Source of the DNA: an uncultured Bacteroidales bacterium
Lineage (GTDB): Bacteria > Bacteroidota > Bacteroidia > Bacteroidales > Paludibacteraceae
Direction: 5' to 3'
Length of the DNA stretch: 64,000 nt
NCBI GenBank assembly: GCA_937915765.1
Contig: CALGHE010000080.1
Span: 68,932 to 132,931, forward strand
Part shown: piece by piece, positions 54,025 to 62,326 of the stretch
Layout: each line of letters starts with the position of its first letter
Numbering within the stretch: the first letter of the stretch is position 1
Translations under genes and position numbers: made by a program
Notes under the pieces: model-generated
Database searches by the model: none
What the model was told of the DNA's origin: nothing
Seen by the model: the letters and a program-made list of their open reading frames with translations, nothing else

Positions 54025-54660
54025 TTAGATTATAACATTAACTTCTTCCGGAGGAGGAGGCAAAATCAAATCATCTGTTGCTCCAATACTTTTGTTGCCA
54101 ACTTCAATCAAATTAGAAACCCATTTGAAAAATTTCTTAAAACTAGTGCTATCCATTGTTTCTAACGAATACACATTGTCCGTCAGTTGCTTCAATGGTT
54201 CAAATTTAGCTTTCGCACCTGCCGCGCAAGCAACTATACTTGCAAACTTTTTGCTTTTCACCACGGGCACCATTTGATTGTACAACATCACATCAGAAGG
54301 CCGGCCATCGGTCATTATAAACAAAAGTGGCATCCAGTCACCTTTTCGTTCTGGCGTACTCAACAACACTTCTTTGTCAAACTGCTTGCAAAGCAATTCT
54401 AACGCAGCTCCAGTAAAAGTAGGACCAGAATCTGGCGTCGTTATTTCCGGCAGTTGAAAATTATCCAATGGAGTTAAAGGAAGAAGGATTTTCACATCTC
54501 TGTCGTACGTTATAATACTGATATTTACAGTTTCTAACGCATACGGATCTTGACGCAAAGATGCTATCATCGCTTCAATACCAACCTTTACAGACTCTAT
54601 GGGTTCTCCTTTCATAGAACCTGATGTATCTACAAGTAAATATACTGGCAATCGTCTCAT
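54025..54660 (-). CDS. TerY-like von Willebrand A protein
   Basis: 211 residues, a single vWA domain. MIDAS DTSGS at residues 8-12, Thr in SGPTFTG near 77, and Asp in IMTDGRPSD near 118. It ends with a short Pro-rich tail (ILPPPPEEVNVII). Similar to the paralogues at 52960 and 54840; the shared start MRRLPVYLL(V/L)DTSGSM and PYALETV indicate local duplication. Lies 12 bp upstream of the zinc-ribbon TerY gene, and is preceded by a 179-bp gap with a strong stem-loop. Confidence 0.9.
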   Translation of the reverse strand: MRRLPVYLLVDTSGSMKGEPIESVKVGIEAMIASLRQDPYALETVNISIITYDRDVKILLPLTPLDNFQLPEITTPDSGPTFTGAALELLCKQFDKEVLLSTPERKGDWMPLLFIMTDGRPSDVMLYNQMVPVVKSKKFASIVACAAGAKAKFEPLKQLTDNVYSLETMDSTSFKKFFKWVSNLIEVGNKSIGATDDLILPPPPEEVNVII

Positions 54661-54673
54661 ATAACAACTTTAC

Positions 54674-54710
54674 AGCATTTCAGTTGCATGATGACAGCAA
54701 CTGAAATGCT
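54674..54710 (-). terminator. Stem-loop in the gap between two TerY genes
   Basis: 14-bp perfect stem AGCATTTCAGTTGC/GCAACTGAAATGCT with a 9-nt loop, located before the ATG at 54660. It may be a partial terminator or mRNA stabiliser that sets different levels for the upstream (TerD) and downstream (TerY, phosphatase, kinase) halves of the operon. Confidence 0.6.
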
Positions 54711-54815
54711 AATTAATCTTTATTTCACTATTGTAAAAATTTATTTTTCTGACCTCAATTAGACAACTTTCATCAGGCACAATCTGCAACATTGCGTTTC
54801 AGATTCAATTTGCCC

Positions 54816-54834
54816 TAATTTATAGAAATTGTCT
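54816..54834 (-). repeat. 19-nt element shared with 18528-18546
   Basis: TAATTTATAGAAATTGTCT on the plus strand is the exact reverse complement of 18528-18546; a few flanking bases (ATTnGAAT) are similar too. Just after the stop codon of the TerY gene at 54840. Confidence 0.5.
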
Positions 54835-54839
54835 AAATA

Positions 54840-55478
54840 TCAAATCACTATATTTACTTCTGGTGGAGGTGGAGGCAATTCATTCAGTCCACCCACATCC
54901 TTGCGTACCTCTTCCACTTTCACGCTTCCTGCACTTATCGATGCTGAGACCCATTTGAAAAAAGACTTTATTGTAGCACTGTCCGCTGTATCAAGCTGAA
55001 CAACACTCTCTGTGATTTTTTTCAAAGTGTCTGTCTTTGCGCCTTGTCCTGCAGCACAAGCTACAACCATTCCGAATTTACGTTTTTTGAACTCCTCCAA
55101 CCCCTTGTTAAAATCATCTGTAGGCTCTCCGTCCGTCATGATGAAGACTAATGGTTTCCAATCGCCCTTTACGTCAACCGTAGTTTTCGTAACTTCACTG
55201 TCAACCTTTGCCGCCAATAAAGCTAACGCTTCGCCTAATGCGGTACAGCCCCCTGCATCTATTGTTGGTTGCTGGAAGGCAGAAAGTTCCGTCAAAGGCG
55301 TAATCTGTTTTGCCGTATTATCAAATGTTATAATGCTCAAATAAGCAGTTTCTAAAGCATAAGGATCTTGCCTTAACGTAGAAACTAGCACTTGCACTCC
55401 ATTCTTCACAGCCTCTATCGGTTCTCCAAACATAGATCCCGACGTGTCCAACAATAAATAAACTGGCAATCGTCTCAT
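54840..55478 (-). CDS. TerY-like von Willebrand A protein
   Basis: 212 residues, single vWA domain. MIDAS DTSGS at residues 8-12, Thr in GGCTALGEA near 77, Asp in IMTDGEPTD near 116, and a Pro-rich tail (LPPPPPEVNIVI). Close paralogue of the gene at 54025, with the FKWVSASISAGS helix also found in the 52960 protein. It follows the TerD-like genes by 19 bp. Expected role: metal-dependent scaffold that links TerD-type proteins with the kinase and phosphatase. Confidence 0.9.
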   Translation of the reverse strand: MRRLPVYLLLDTSGSMFGEPIEAVKNGVQVLVSTLRQDPYALETAYLSIITFDNTAKQITPLTELSAFQQPTIDAGGCTALGEALALLAAKVDSEVTKTTVDVKGDWKPLVFIMTDGEPTDDFNKGLEEFKKRKFGMVVACAAGQGAKTDTLKKITESVVQLDTADSATIKSFFKWVSASISAGSVKVEEVRKDVGGLNELPPPPPEVNIVI

Positions 55479-55497
55479 GAGTATCTTTGTTTAGTAG

Positions 55498-56175
55498 TTA
55501 TTTATTATAATCCTTCATTACACGAATAATAGTATGGACTATAGTCTTGTCCTCATACGCATCTCCAAGCGCAGCAAATTTCCACTCTCCATTGTGTCGA
55601 TAAAGTTTACCCATAATCAAAGCTCTCTTCCCTGCACAGTTTTCCTTCGTTACGACATCATAAGAGGCAAAGACCTCCCTTACTTTTGAAGGTGTGCCCT
55701 CATACATTCTTATTGAAGCGTATGGAATATCCGAAAAGTCGCCTTGAAAATCATCATTGTTATAAATATTCAAGAAGAATACCATCTGGTTCACTTTACT
55801 GTCAACACGGTTCAAGTCAACTGTAATGATTTCATTATCCAAACCATCGTCTCCATCTTGGTCTCCCGTAAGGTCATCTCCTGTATGATGCAACGCTCTG
55901 TCTTTTGAATCAACTTTACCATCAGGCAATCCAAGCTGAGGATTCTGGCTATAGAACCGATACAAAGGAGAATAAATATGATCTACAGGATTGCCTTCTG
56001 AATCAAAAAGAATACAACTTAAATCCAGATCCACATCTACCACTTTTGAACTTAAACCAAAGAAGGTCTTTTTACTTATAGCACCCCAATTACAACCAAC
56101 ACAAAAATTGGTCAGTTTAGAGCCATTTCCTTTTTCCAGATTAATTCTCTGTCCTTTTTCTAATCTAATTGCCAT
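55498..56175 (-). CDS. TerD-family protein (calcium-binding stress protein)
   Basis: 225 residues. The TerD fold is shown by the start LEKGQRINLEKG, the strand VDVDLDLSCILFDSEG with alternating Asp, the loop HHTGDDLTGDQDGDDGLDNE and the following VDLNRVDSKVNQMVFFLNIYN. The last part (ASYDVVTKENCAGKRALIMGKLYRHNGEWKFAALGDAY) also matches, quoted only in pieces here. TerD-type proteins bind Ca2+ through the acidic loops and are linked to tellurite, phage or envelope stress resistance. Third of three tandem copies. Confidence 0.9.
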   Translation of the reverse strand: MAIRLEKGQRINLEKGNGSKLTNFCVGCNWGAISKKTFFGLSSKVVDVDLDLSCILFDSEGNPVDHIYSPLYRFYSQNPQLGLPDGKVDSKDRALHHTGDDLTGDQDGDDGLDNEIITVDLNRVDSKVNQMVFFLNIYNNDDFQGDFSDIPYASIRMYEGTPSKVREVFASYDVVTKENCAGKRALIMGKLYRHNGEWKFAALGDAYEDKTIVHTIIRVMKDYNK

Positions 56176-56191
56176 AATTATTCAGTTTTTA

Positions 56192-56743
56192 TTAATTGTA
56201 CTTGTTAAGGAACTCTTGTAGCCCTTGTTTTTGCCCAACTCCGATCGCTTCGAATTTCCACTGACCATTACGACGATAAAGACGTCCAAATTCTACGGCC
56301 GTTTCAATGCTGAAATCCTCTTCTAACTCATATTTCATTATTTCCTCATTAGTTACAGGATTATAAATACGTATGAAAGAATTGCGAACCTGACCAAAAT
56401 TTTGCTTGCGCTCATCAGCCTTATGTATTGTCACAACAAAGCAAATCTCAGCTGCATTAGCTGATATTTTGGACAAATCTACCTTCACAGTCTCGTCATC
56501 ACCATCTCCTTCGCCTGTTAAATTATCGCCTGTATGCTCTACAGCCCCATCAGGAGACTTCAAATTGTTGTAGAAAACAAAATGCTCGTCCGATAGCAGT
56601 TTTTTGTTCTCTCCGAGTATGAAAGCCGACGCATCTAGGTCAAAATCAGCACCTGTATCTGACGAGTTTATATCCCATCCTAACCCAATGTTAAATTTTA
56701 AAAGGTCTACATTAACCCTCTGTCCTTTTTCTAAATTTATCAT
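56192..56743 (-). CDS. TerD-family protein (canonical)
   Basis: 183 residues, closest of the three to the TerD/TerE consensus: [33 protein letters not shown], the calcium loop [42 protein letters not shown] and the end [17 protein letters not shown]. Every acidic residue expected of the two Ca2+ sites is present. Middle copy, 16-37 bp from its neighbours. Confidence 0.93.
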   Translation of the reverse strand: MINLEKGQRVNVDLLKFNIGLGWDINSSDTGADFDLDASAFILGENKKLLSDEHFVFYNNLKSPDGAVEHTGDNLTGEGDGDDETVKVDLSKISANAAEICFVVTIHKADERKQNFGQVRNSFIRIYNPVTNEEIMKYELEEDFSIETAVEFGRLYRRNGQWKFEAIGVGQKQGLQEFLNKYN

Positions 56744-56780
56744 AACTATAATGTATTAATAAAATATTCTATCAATAAAA

Positions 56781-57443
56781 TCACCTTACAAACTTATCTA
56801 CCAACTCTTCCAGACCACCTTTATGTCCGATTCCTAACGCCTGAATCTTCCACTCCTCACCTCTCCTGTACAAACGGCAAAACTCAACTGATGCACAAGC
56901 CGAAAAATCCTCTGACAAATCATATATATATTCACCGTCACCCTCCGCTTGACCTGGTCTATACAGCCTGACGTAAGCTCTCTCTACTTGTCCGAAATTC
57001 TGTCTGCGCTCTTTCCATTTATGAATGCTGACACAAATAACAATCTCTCTAATATCTTCATTCACTTTTGTCAAATTAATATCCATAGTCTCATCATCTC
57101 CATCTTCTGACGTTGACCCATCTTCATCATCTATAGAACCTATAACAGACAATTCAGGATCTACTGGACGGGACTCCTGCCGCATTTTGACATTATTATC
57201 ACCCCACTCTTCGAAAGAGACTATCTTATTTAAATCAGACGGACGGACTCTTAGTTCAGAATTGTAAAACACCAGATAGTCATCACTTTTTATCTTTCCG
57301 TCAGACGTAACCATAAATGCAGACACATCTAAATCAAAATCATCGGAAGACGAGCTGTCTTCTCTCACATCCCACCCCAAACCGACATGAAAAGTTCTTA
57401 AATCCAGTCTAAAATTTTCTCCTTTTTCTAATCTTATTGCCAT
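56781..57443 (-). CDS. TerD-family protein with an altered, enlarged calcium loop
   Basis: 220 residues. Same frame as the other two (LEKGENFRLDLRTFHVGLGWD, DDFDLDVSAFMV, IHKWKERRQNFGQVERAYVRL, CRLYRRGEEWKIQALGIGHK). The [15 protein letters not shown] loop is replaced by an insertion of roughly 35 residues ending GSIDDEDGSTSEDGDDETMDI, which keeps the acidic end but loses the HTGDN part. This suggests changed metal affinity. First gene of the operon, 42 bp downstream of the structured leader. Confidence 0.9.
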   Translation of the reverse strand: MAIRLEKGENFRLDLRTFHVGLGWDVREDSSSSDDFDLDVSAFMVTSDGKIKSDDYLVFYNSELRVRPSDLNKIVSFEEWGDNNVKMRQESRPVDPELSVIGSIDDEDGSTSEDGDDETMDINLTKVNEDIREIVICVSIHKWKERRQNFGQVERAYVRLYRPGQAEGDGEYIYDLSEDFSACASVEFCRLYRRGEEWKIQALGIGHKGGLEELVDKFVR

Positions 57444-57484
57444 ATCTATTTGTTATTTAGCAGACTCCCTATGCTTAAAACAAC

Positions 57485-57807
57485 AAACAAAAAAGCGTGG
57501 GAATCTTCACTGTTATTCGTTCTGCTATCAGAGGCTCTCGCATTGCCCTTCAGTTTTAAACGAATAACGTATGAAGCCCACGCTGGCTATATATACCCCA
57601 TCGCACCTGTGCGCGCTTTACAGCACGCACAAGCTCAATGACGGGTACAGAATACCTATCACGCAGACACTCACGTTACTTTGTTCCTTACTGAAGTTTA
57701 GAAATTTGCGAGATTCCTGACTGCAGAAACAAAGCGCAGTAAACGCCTTTCTATTTATTTATTTTTTCCCTTGCTTAACTGTTTTTTTCCTATTTTTAGC
57801 TAAGTAG
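57485..57807 (-). ncRNA. Putative structured leader or ncRNA upstream of the ter-type operon
   Basis: Predicted minus-strand transcript of about 320 nt between a promoter (57844-57814) and a T-run (57493-57485). It contains a GTGCGTGCT-GTAA-AGCGCGCAC stem with a GNRA-type loop. The sequence TACCC can pair either with GGTA just upstream or with GGGGTA downstream, a possible switch. It ends in a 91-nt hairpin (57494-57584): AGCGTGGG/CCCACGCT, CTTCA/TGAAG and GTTATTCGTT/AACGAATAAC, followed by TTTTTTG. The 57443 ATG lies 42 nt beyond. I recognise no known RNA family. Either an attenuator leader or a separate ncRNA. Confidence 0.45.
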
Positions 57808-57813
57808 GTTTTG

Positions 57814-57844
57814 CGAAGTTAAAAAGTTTTTTTCTTTTTGTCAA
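57814..57844 (-). promoter_or_regulatory. Promoter TTG-N20-TAACTTCG upstream of the structured leader
   Basis: Minus strand: TTG (57844-57842), 20 nt, TAACTTCG (57821-57814). One-base variant of the -7 consensus, like the sites at 6315 and 8996. Confidence 0.55.
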
Positions 57845-58032
57845 TAGTATTTTTAACTTTTTTTAACGTCATGAAAAATTTCGTGAAAAACTATTTACAC
57901 CAAACATCTTCCGCTTTCTTACCAAAGCCAATCCTAATTTATTGTATTTTACACACTTAAATACTTTTACTCAGATTTGTGGCGGACTTTATCAAATTAG
58001 CAACAGAAAAATCCTTTCAAAATCTTCAAATT
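57845..58032. other. Intergenic region, nothing recognised
   Basis: AT-rich stretch between the leader promoter and the stop of the BtuD-like gene at 58033. I see no terminator, promoter or ORF I can support. Confidence 0.5.
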
Positions 58033-59046
58033 CTAATCATTCTCCCTTATCGTCTCCAGCATCTCTTCAAACGACTTGCATACTACAATGCTGTTTTTTG
58101 TTTTTATCTCTATGCAATCTTTTGATTTTAAATCTATTGCAATTTCAACAGCAAGACCGTCCGTTATTCCGTATCCGTTCCTTAACAAAGCGTTCTTCGC
58201 CCAAAACAGCAAACTCAAGTCTTGCGCTTTTACGGACACGCGTGCAGACGTATCTGAACATAAACGATACACCCCGCTGCCAAGATCGAACCTTACATTG
58301 TTACTGCGGAAAAGGTCGGACAAATGACCTTGCAGCACCATATCTTCCGTGCCTCCGCAAAGCAGTCCGTCTCTGCTCATAAGCCAAAGTTTATCGGACA
58401 AAGCCAGCGCTTGCTCCACATCATGAGAGGAAAACAAAACGGCACAGTTTCGCTCCACAGCAATCTGCCTCAACAAAGCCATCAACTCCAGCTTGCTCGC
58501 CACATCTAAAAAAGCTGCCGGCTCGTCTAACAGCAGCACGTCCGTCTCCTGCACCAACGCCTTAGCTATCATCGCCTTCTGACGTTCGCCATCAGAAAGT
58601 TCCGCCATATAAGAGTTCGACTTAAAACTTAAACCTACCGAATTTATCGCCTCGTCCACTAAACGCAAATCCCTCGCCTTCAATCTTCCGAAGAAACCTG
58701 TATAAGGCTGTCTGCCTAACGAAACGAGTTCGCTCACCGTCAGTCCGCCAGCCTGCGTATGGTCTGTCAGGACCACGCTTATTTTGCGAGACAAATCTCT
58801 CTGCGAAATATTTTTCAGCAATCGCCCGGAATAGAAAACATTGCCAGAAAGAGGCTGCAAAGACGAAGACAAAGTTCGCAGCAAAGTAGATTTCCCGGCT
58901 CCGTTCGGACCAAGAAGCGCCACCAATTCGCCCCTTTTCAGTTCGAAATTCATACCGTCACAAACCTTTATCTCTTTCTTACCTAAAAGATAACCGACCC
59001 GCAAATTCTCGGCGCTTAGCAATATTTCATTTTTACCATTCATCAA
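58033..59046 (-). CDS. btuD: ABC transporter ATP-binding protein (BtuD-like)
   Basis: 337 residues. ABC domain at 1-250 with Walker A GPNGAGKSTLL near 45, Q-loop region SVVLTDHTQ, signature MAELSDGERQKAMIAKAL near 145, Walker B VLLLDEPAAFLDV near 167 and the switch His FSSHDVEQAL. The C-terminal 85 residues form an extra domain with no strong match. It energises import with the permease encoded just upstream, whose stop overlaps this start by 4 bp. Assignment to cobamide rather than iron chelate or haem rests on the neighbouring BtuG-like gene. The terD-type operon follows on the same strand after about 590 bp. Confidence 0.8.
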   Translation of the reverse strand: MMNGKNEILLSAENLRVGYLLGKKEIKVCDGMNFELKRGELVALLGPNGAGKSTLLRTLSSSLQPLSGNVFYSGRLLKNISQRDLSRKISVVLTDHTQAGGLTVSELVSLGRQPYTGFFGRLKARDLRLVDEAINSVGLSFKSNSYMAELSDGERQKAMIAKALVQETDVLLLDEPAAFLDVASKLELMALLRQIAVERNCAVLFSSHDVEQALALSDKLWLMSRDGLLCGGTEDMVLQGHLSDLFRSNNVRFDLGSGVYRLCSDTSARVSVKAQDLSLLFWAKNALLRNGYGITDGLAVEIAIDLKSKDCIEIKTKNSIVVCKSFEEMLETIREND

Positions 59047-60074
59047 TTCAGATACTGTATTTTTCGTTGATTAACAATAACATAAATAATAACCGGAGCA
59101 CCAAGGACCGGAGTCATCGCGTTTACAGGTATGACAGTGCCATCGCCAGGCAGCACGCACAGCACATTGCAAAGCAAAGCCACGACAGCGCCGAGCGCCA
59201 TTGTCTGCGGAAGCAAAACGTCATGACTGGACGAGCCTAACATCAGACGTGAAATGTGCGGCACCGCAAGTCCGATAAACGCGACGGGACCGCAGAAAGC
59301 CGTAGCTACCGAAGTCAGCAACCCGACTGTAGCCAAAATCATCAGACGGGCCATCTTAACGTTTACGCCCAAGTTTTCCGCATAACGTTCGCCAAGCAGT
59401 AACGCATTGAGCGTCTTTATCATAAGAACAGAAACGAACAGGCCGACCGCAAGCAGCAAAGCAAAATAGGGCATCACGTCGGACGAAACGTTGCCAAAAC
59501 TGCCCATTCCCCAAACCACATACGAATGCACACCCTCTGCCGACGCTGCAAAATTAAGCAAGGAAATCAAAGACGATGCCAGATAGCCAACCATGATACC
59601 AACTACAAGCACCATCATATTGCTCTTCAGCAAAGCGGAAAAGAACAAGATTACCGCGAGCACAGCCAGCGAGCCTAAAAAAGCGCCTGCCACGACAGAA
59701 AAAAAGCCAAACACGGTGAACGCTCCAGCCCCTACCGAACCTCCCAAAAAGAGCATGACGACCGCCACGCCAAGACTTGCTCCCGAGTTTATGCCCAAGA
59801 CAGAAGGTCCTGCCAGCGGATTCGCAAAAACAGTCTGCAACATCAAGCCAGAAACAGCAAGAGAAGAGCCACATAAAAGAGCCGTAAAAGCCTGAGGCAG
59901 ACGAGACTCCAGCACAATGAACCGCCAGCTCTCCTTAACCTCGCCTGCCCCAAAAAGAATATCAGCCACCGCTTCTGCCGGAATATCAACCGAGCCGTAA
60001 AAAACATTTGCCCAAAAAAGCAAGACCAAAGCACCTGCCAGCAACAACGCGCACTTACAATTACGACTAACCAT
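59043..60074 (-). CDS. btuC: FecCD-family ABC transporter permease (BtuC-like)
   Basis: 343 residues with about ten hydrophobic segments. FecCD landmarks: LVLESRLPQAFTALLCGSSLAVSGLMLQTVFANPLAGPSVLGINSGASLG region (in pieces: SRLPQAFTAL, MLQTVFANPLA, GPSVLGINSGASLG), YVVWGMGSFG near 165, and VAFIGLAVPHISRLMLGSSSHD near 272. It dimerises in the inner membrane and carries vitamin B12, haem or siderophores with BtuD- and BtuF-like partners. Co-transcribed on both sides (8 bp and -4 bp). Confidence 0.85.
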   Translation of the reverse strand: MVSRNCKCALLLAGALVLLFWANVFYGSVDIPAEAVADILFGAGEVKESWRFIVLESRLPQAFTALLCGSSLAVSGLMLQTVFANPLAGPSVLGINSGASLGVAVVMLFLGGSVGAGAFTVFGFFSVVAGAFLGSLAVLAVILFFSALLKSNMMVLVVGIMVGYLASSLISLLNFAASAEGVHSYVVWGMGSFGNVSSDVMPYFALLLAVGLFVSVLMIKTLNALLLGERYAENLGVNVKMARLMILATVGLLTSVATAFCGPVAFIGLAVPHISRLMLGSSSHDVLLPQTMALGAVVALLCNVLCVLPGDGTVIPVNAMTPVLGAPVIIYVIVNQRKIQYLN

Positions 60075-60082
60075 ACATCATA

Positions 60083-61204
60083 CTAATTAACAATTTCAAA
60101 ATAACGCAAATCATTGTCTTCGCACAAATCCTTATGAAAAATTTTCACAAGATCGTCTAATAGCAAATCTGGATGGAAAGGTGTCTCTTCGTAATACAAT
60201 TTTCTGCTTGAGTTGCAACCCAAAATCGAATCCGAACCAAAAGCCTTAAATTTGGAATACGCCAAATGATCCGACTTTAGTTCATCACAAGTTTTATCTG
60301 TCTTTTGATGATAATTAAAAAGCCAAAAGTCTGCGTCACCACCCTTCTCAAAGACAGTCTCAAACAAAAGCGGAATTGTTTTTTCCTGCAAATTATCCGA
60401 AAAGACATAGTCTGCTCCAGCATCAGCCAGCAAATTTGCGGTCTGGCTTCTGCCCCCCGGCACATACCACACAGACCCGTATTTCAGACCATAAACCACC
60501 GACGGCTTAACAGCCGCAGAACCTGCCAATTTACTCATCTGCAGATACCTTTTTTCCACCTCGGCAAACAAAGAGTCCGCACGCTCTTCGCAACCCAGAA
60601 GCATACCATAAAAACGCATCCATTCAGCACGACCAAGCGGAAGCCTCTCCATATATTCCGCACACTCCACTACCGGCACCCCAAGTCTTTCCGTCCATCC
60701 GCCAGCCCCATTTTCAAACGGCGAGACAAAAAGAGCGTCCGGATTAAGCTCCACAAGCCGTTCCACATCAGGATTCAGTCCATCCCCAAGACTAACTATC
60801 CGCCCAGCAGTCACATCATCATGAACCCGCTTCATATTGATGAATTTAAGGTCGCACACACCTGCGACAGCCTTGTACGCGCCAAGTTCGTCAAACAGTC
60901 CGCAATGCGCAGCCGTGCAAACGACAGACCGGCTCAACGGCGTGCGCACAACAACACCCTGCGGCAAATCCTTCGGGAGCGCACTATCCCTGTCCACCAA
61001 AACATAAGTTTGCAGCACCGAGGACGAGTCCCACGGATTCCTCACCACAACACGCCTGAATCCGTCAAAATCTGCCACGTCAAGCAATGCCGCATATTTA
61101 AAGTTAAGAGCAACACCCCGTCCTTCATCCACAAGAGGCCGCCTCTCTCCGCAAGAAGCAAAAAACACAAGCGGCAAAAGCAATATTAACTTAAGAAACC
61201 TCAT
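60083..61204 (-). CDS. btuF: Substrate-binding lipoprotein of the B12-type ABC transporter (BtuF-like)
   Basis: 373 residues. Lipoprotein signal with lipobox FFASC at residues 13-18. The body has the class III periplasmic-binding-protein (TroA/BtuF) pattern: RTPLSRSVVCTAAHCGLFDEL, AVAGVCDLKFI, GDGLNPDVERLVELNPDALFVSPF (in part), GVPVVECAEY, and GLKYGSVWYVPGGRSQTANLLADAGADY near 240-265. It delivers substrate to the permease encoded 8 bp downstream. The longer-than-usual N-terminus before the first lobe is shared with Bacteroidetes homologues. Confidence 0.8.
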   Translation of the reverse strand: MRFLKLILLLPLVFFASCGERRPLVDEGRGVALNFKYAALLDVADFDGFRRVVVRNPWDSSSVLQTYVLVDRDSALPKDLPQGVVVRTPLSRSVVCTAAHCGLFDELGAYKAVAGVCDLKFINMKRVHDDVTAGRIVSLGDGLNPDVERLVELNPDALFVSPFENGAGGWTERLGVPVVECAEYMERLPLGRAEWMRFYGMLLGCEERADSLFAEVEKRYLQMSKLAGSAAVKPSVVYGLKYGSVWYVPGGRSQTANLLADAGADYVFSDNLQEKTIPLLFETVFEKGGDADFWLFNYHQKTDKTCDELKSDHLAYSKFKAFGSDSILGCNSSRKLYYEETPFHPDLLLDDLVKIFHKDLCEDNDLRYFEIVN

Positions 61205-61221
61205 CTATAACAATCTGACAA

Positions 61222-62310
61222 TCAACGCATAAATGCAAACGCATAAGGTCCAACACCAGCCTCAAGCTTAGCCTTTAAAGCACCATCGGCACCATATACA
61301 AAAACAAAGCCCGCAGATGTATAATCAACACCCGAAACGTACGAACCAATATACAAATCACCATTCGCCTCATCAATGTCAAAAGACGACGGATTAGCCG
61401 GCTTCTCACCCTTCAAAAAACAGCTGTCTGCCACCACACCGCTCTTCAAATCATACGCCATGCAGCTCAGACCATTGTCACTGCCATCAAGAGTGTACAA
61501 AACACCATTATTCAAACGCATCAAAGAGACATTCTCTGCAAACAAATCAACCTCATCATTCACAGATATTTTCTGAACAGAGGAACCAATCTCCGCATAA
61601 TCACCTTTAGACAAAACATAAACATTGCCTTCTGCGTCAGCCTCAACAAGATACGGATTCACAGCAACGTCAATCCTCTTCACCTCCGTAAAATCTGCTA
61701 AGCTGATTTTAGAGACAGACTTCCCGTTCGCATATCCATTGCCCCAATTCAAGCCGTCAGAATTAGCCACGTAGAGGAAACCGTTAGACACTGCAAGCCC
61801 TTCAGGATTAGGTCCCACAGCCACCTGCTTCTCAATTTTCAGAGTTGCAGTGTCAATCATAGCCACATGTCCGTCGTACAACGAAACAAAAACTTTTCCG
61901 CCCTGCGAAACCATGAACCGAGGCAGCTGCGGCTCTTTTACCTCATTCAAAGGCACAATTGACGTTATAGATTCGCAAGTAAGTTTGTCAACCACCTCAA
62001 TCACATTAGACTGATTAACAACAACATACAATTTGCTGCCATACACCAGCACATCTTGACCAACATCGCCAAGCATACGACCGTTAGCTGCGCTGAACAC
62101 ATCATTGTCTATGGTAAAATCCGGAAAACTTATAAACGACAAAGAGGCGTTATTATTACCCCAAACACCATTGTTCACAACATAAACACCCGAACGCGAA
62201 TAGCTATCGGCACCATTGCCGTTATCGTCCGCTCCGTTCTCCTCATCCTCACAAGAAGAGAAAAACACAAGCCCAGTAAAAAACAGACTCAAATACTTAA
62301 AATACCTCAT
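61222..62310 (-). CDS. btuG: BtuG-like surface lipoprotein (YncE/DUF5074 seven-bladed propeller)
   Basis: 362 residues. The lipobox FFSSC is followed by EDEENGADDNG, an acidic surface-export signal. The rest is a YVTN-type beta-propeller (VYVVNNGVWGNNNASLSF, LYVVVNQSNVIEVVD, VAVGPNPEGLAVSNGFLYVAN, VNPYLVEADAEGNVYVLS). In Bacteroides, BtuG is the surface lipoprotein that captures cobamides and passes them to BtuB. The location between the TonB receptor and the BtuF-like protein fits that well. No binding test is possible from sequence. Confidence 0.75.
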   Translation of the reverse strand: MRYFKYLSLFFTGLVFFSSCEDEENGADDNGNGADSYSRSGVYVVNNGVWGNNNASLSFISFPDFTIDNDVFSAANGRMLGDVGQDVLVYGSKLYVVVNQSNVIEVVDKLTCESITSIVPLNEVKEPQLPRFMVSQGGKVFVSLYDGHVAMIDTATLKIEKQVAVGPNPEGLAVSNGFLYVANSDGLNWGNGYANGKSVSKISLADFTEVKRIDVAVNPYLVEADAEGNVYVLSKGDYAEIGSSVQKISVNDEVDLFAENVSLMRLNNGVLYTLDGSDNGLSCMAYDLKSGVVADSCFLKGEKPANPSSFDIDEANGDLYIGSYVSGVDYTSAGFVFVYGADGALKAKLEAGVGPYAFAFMR

Positions 62311-62326
62311 AACAATATATTTAAAT

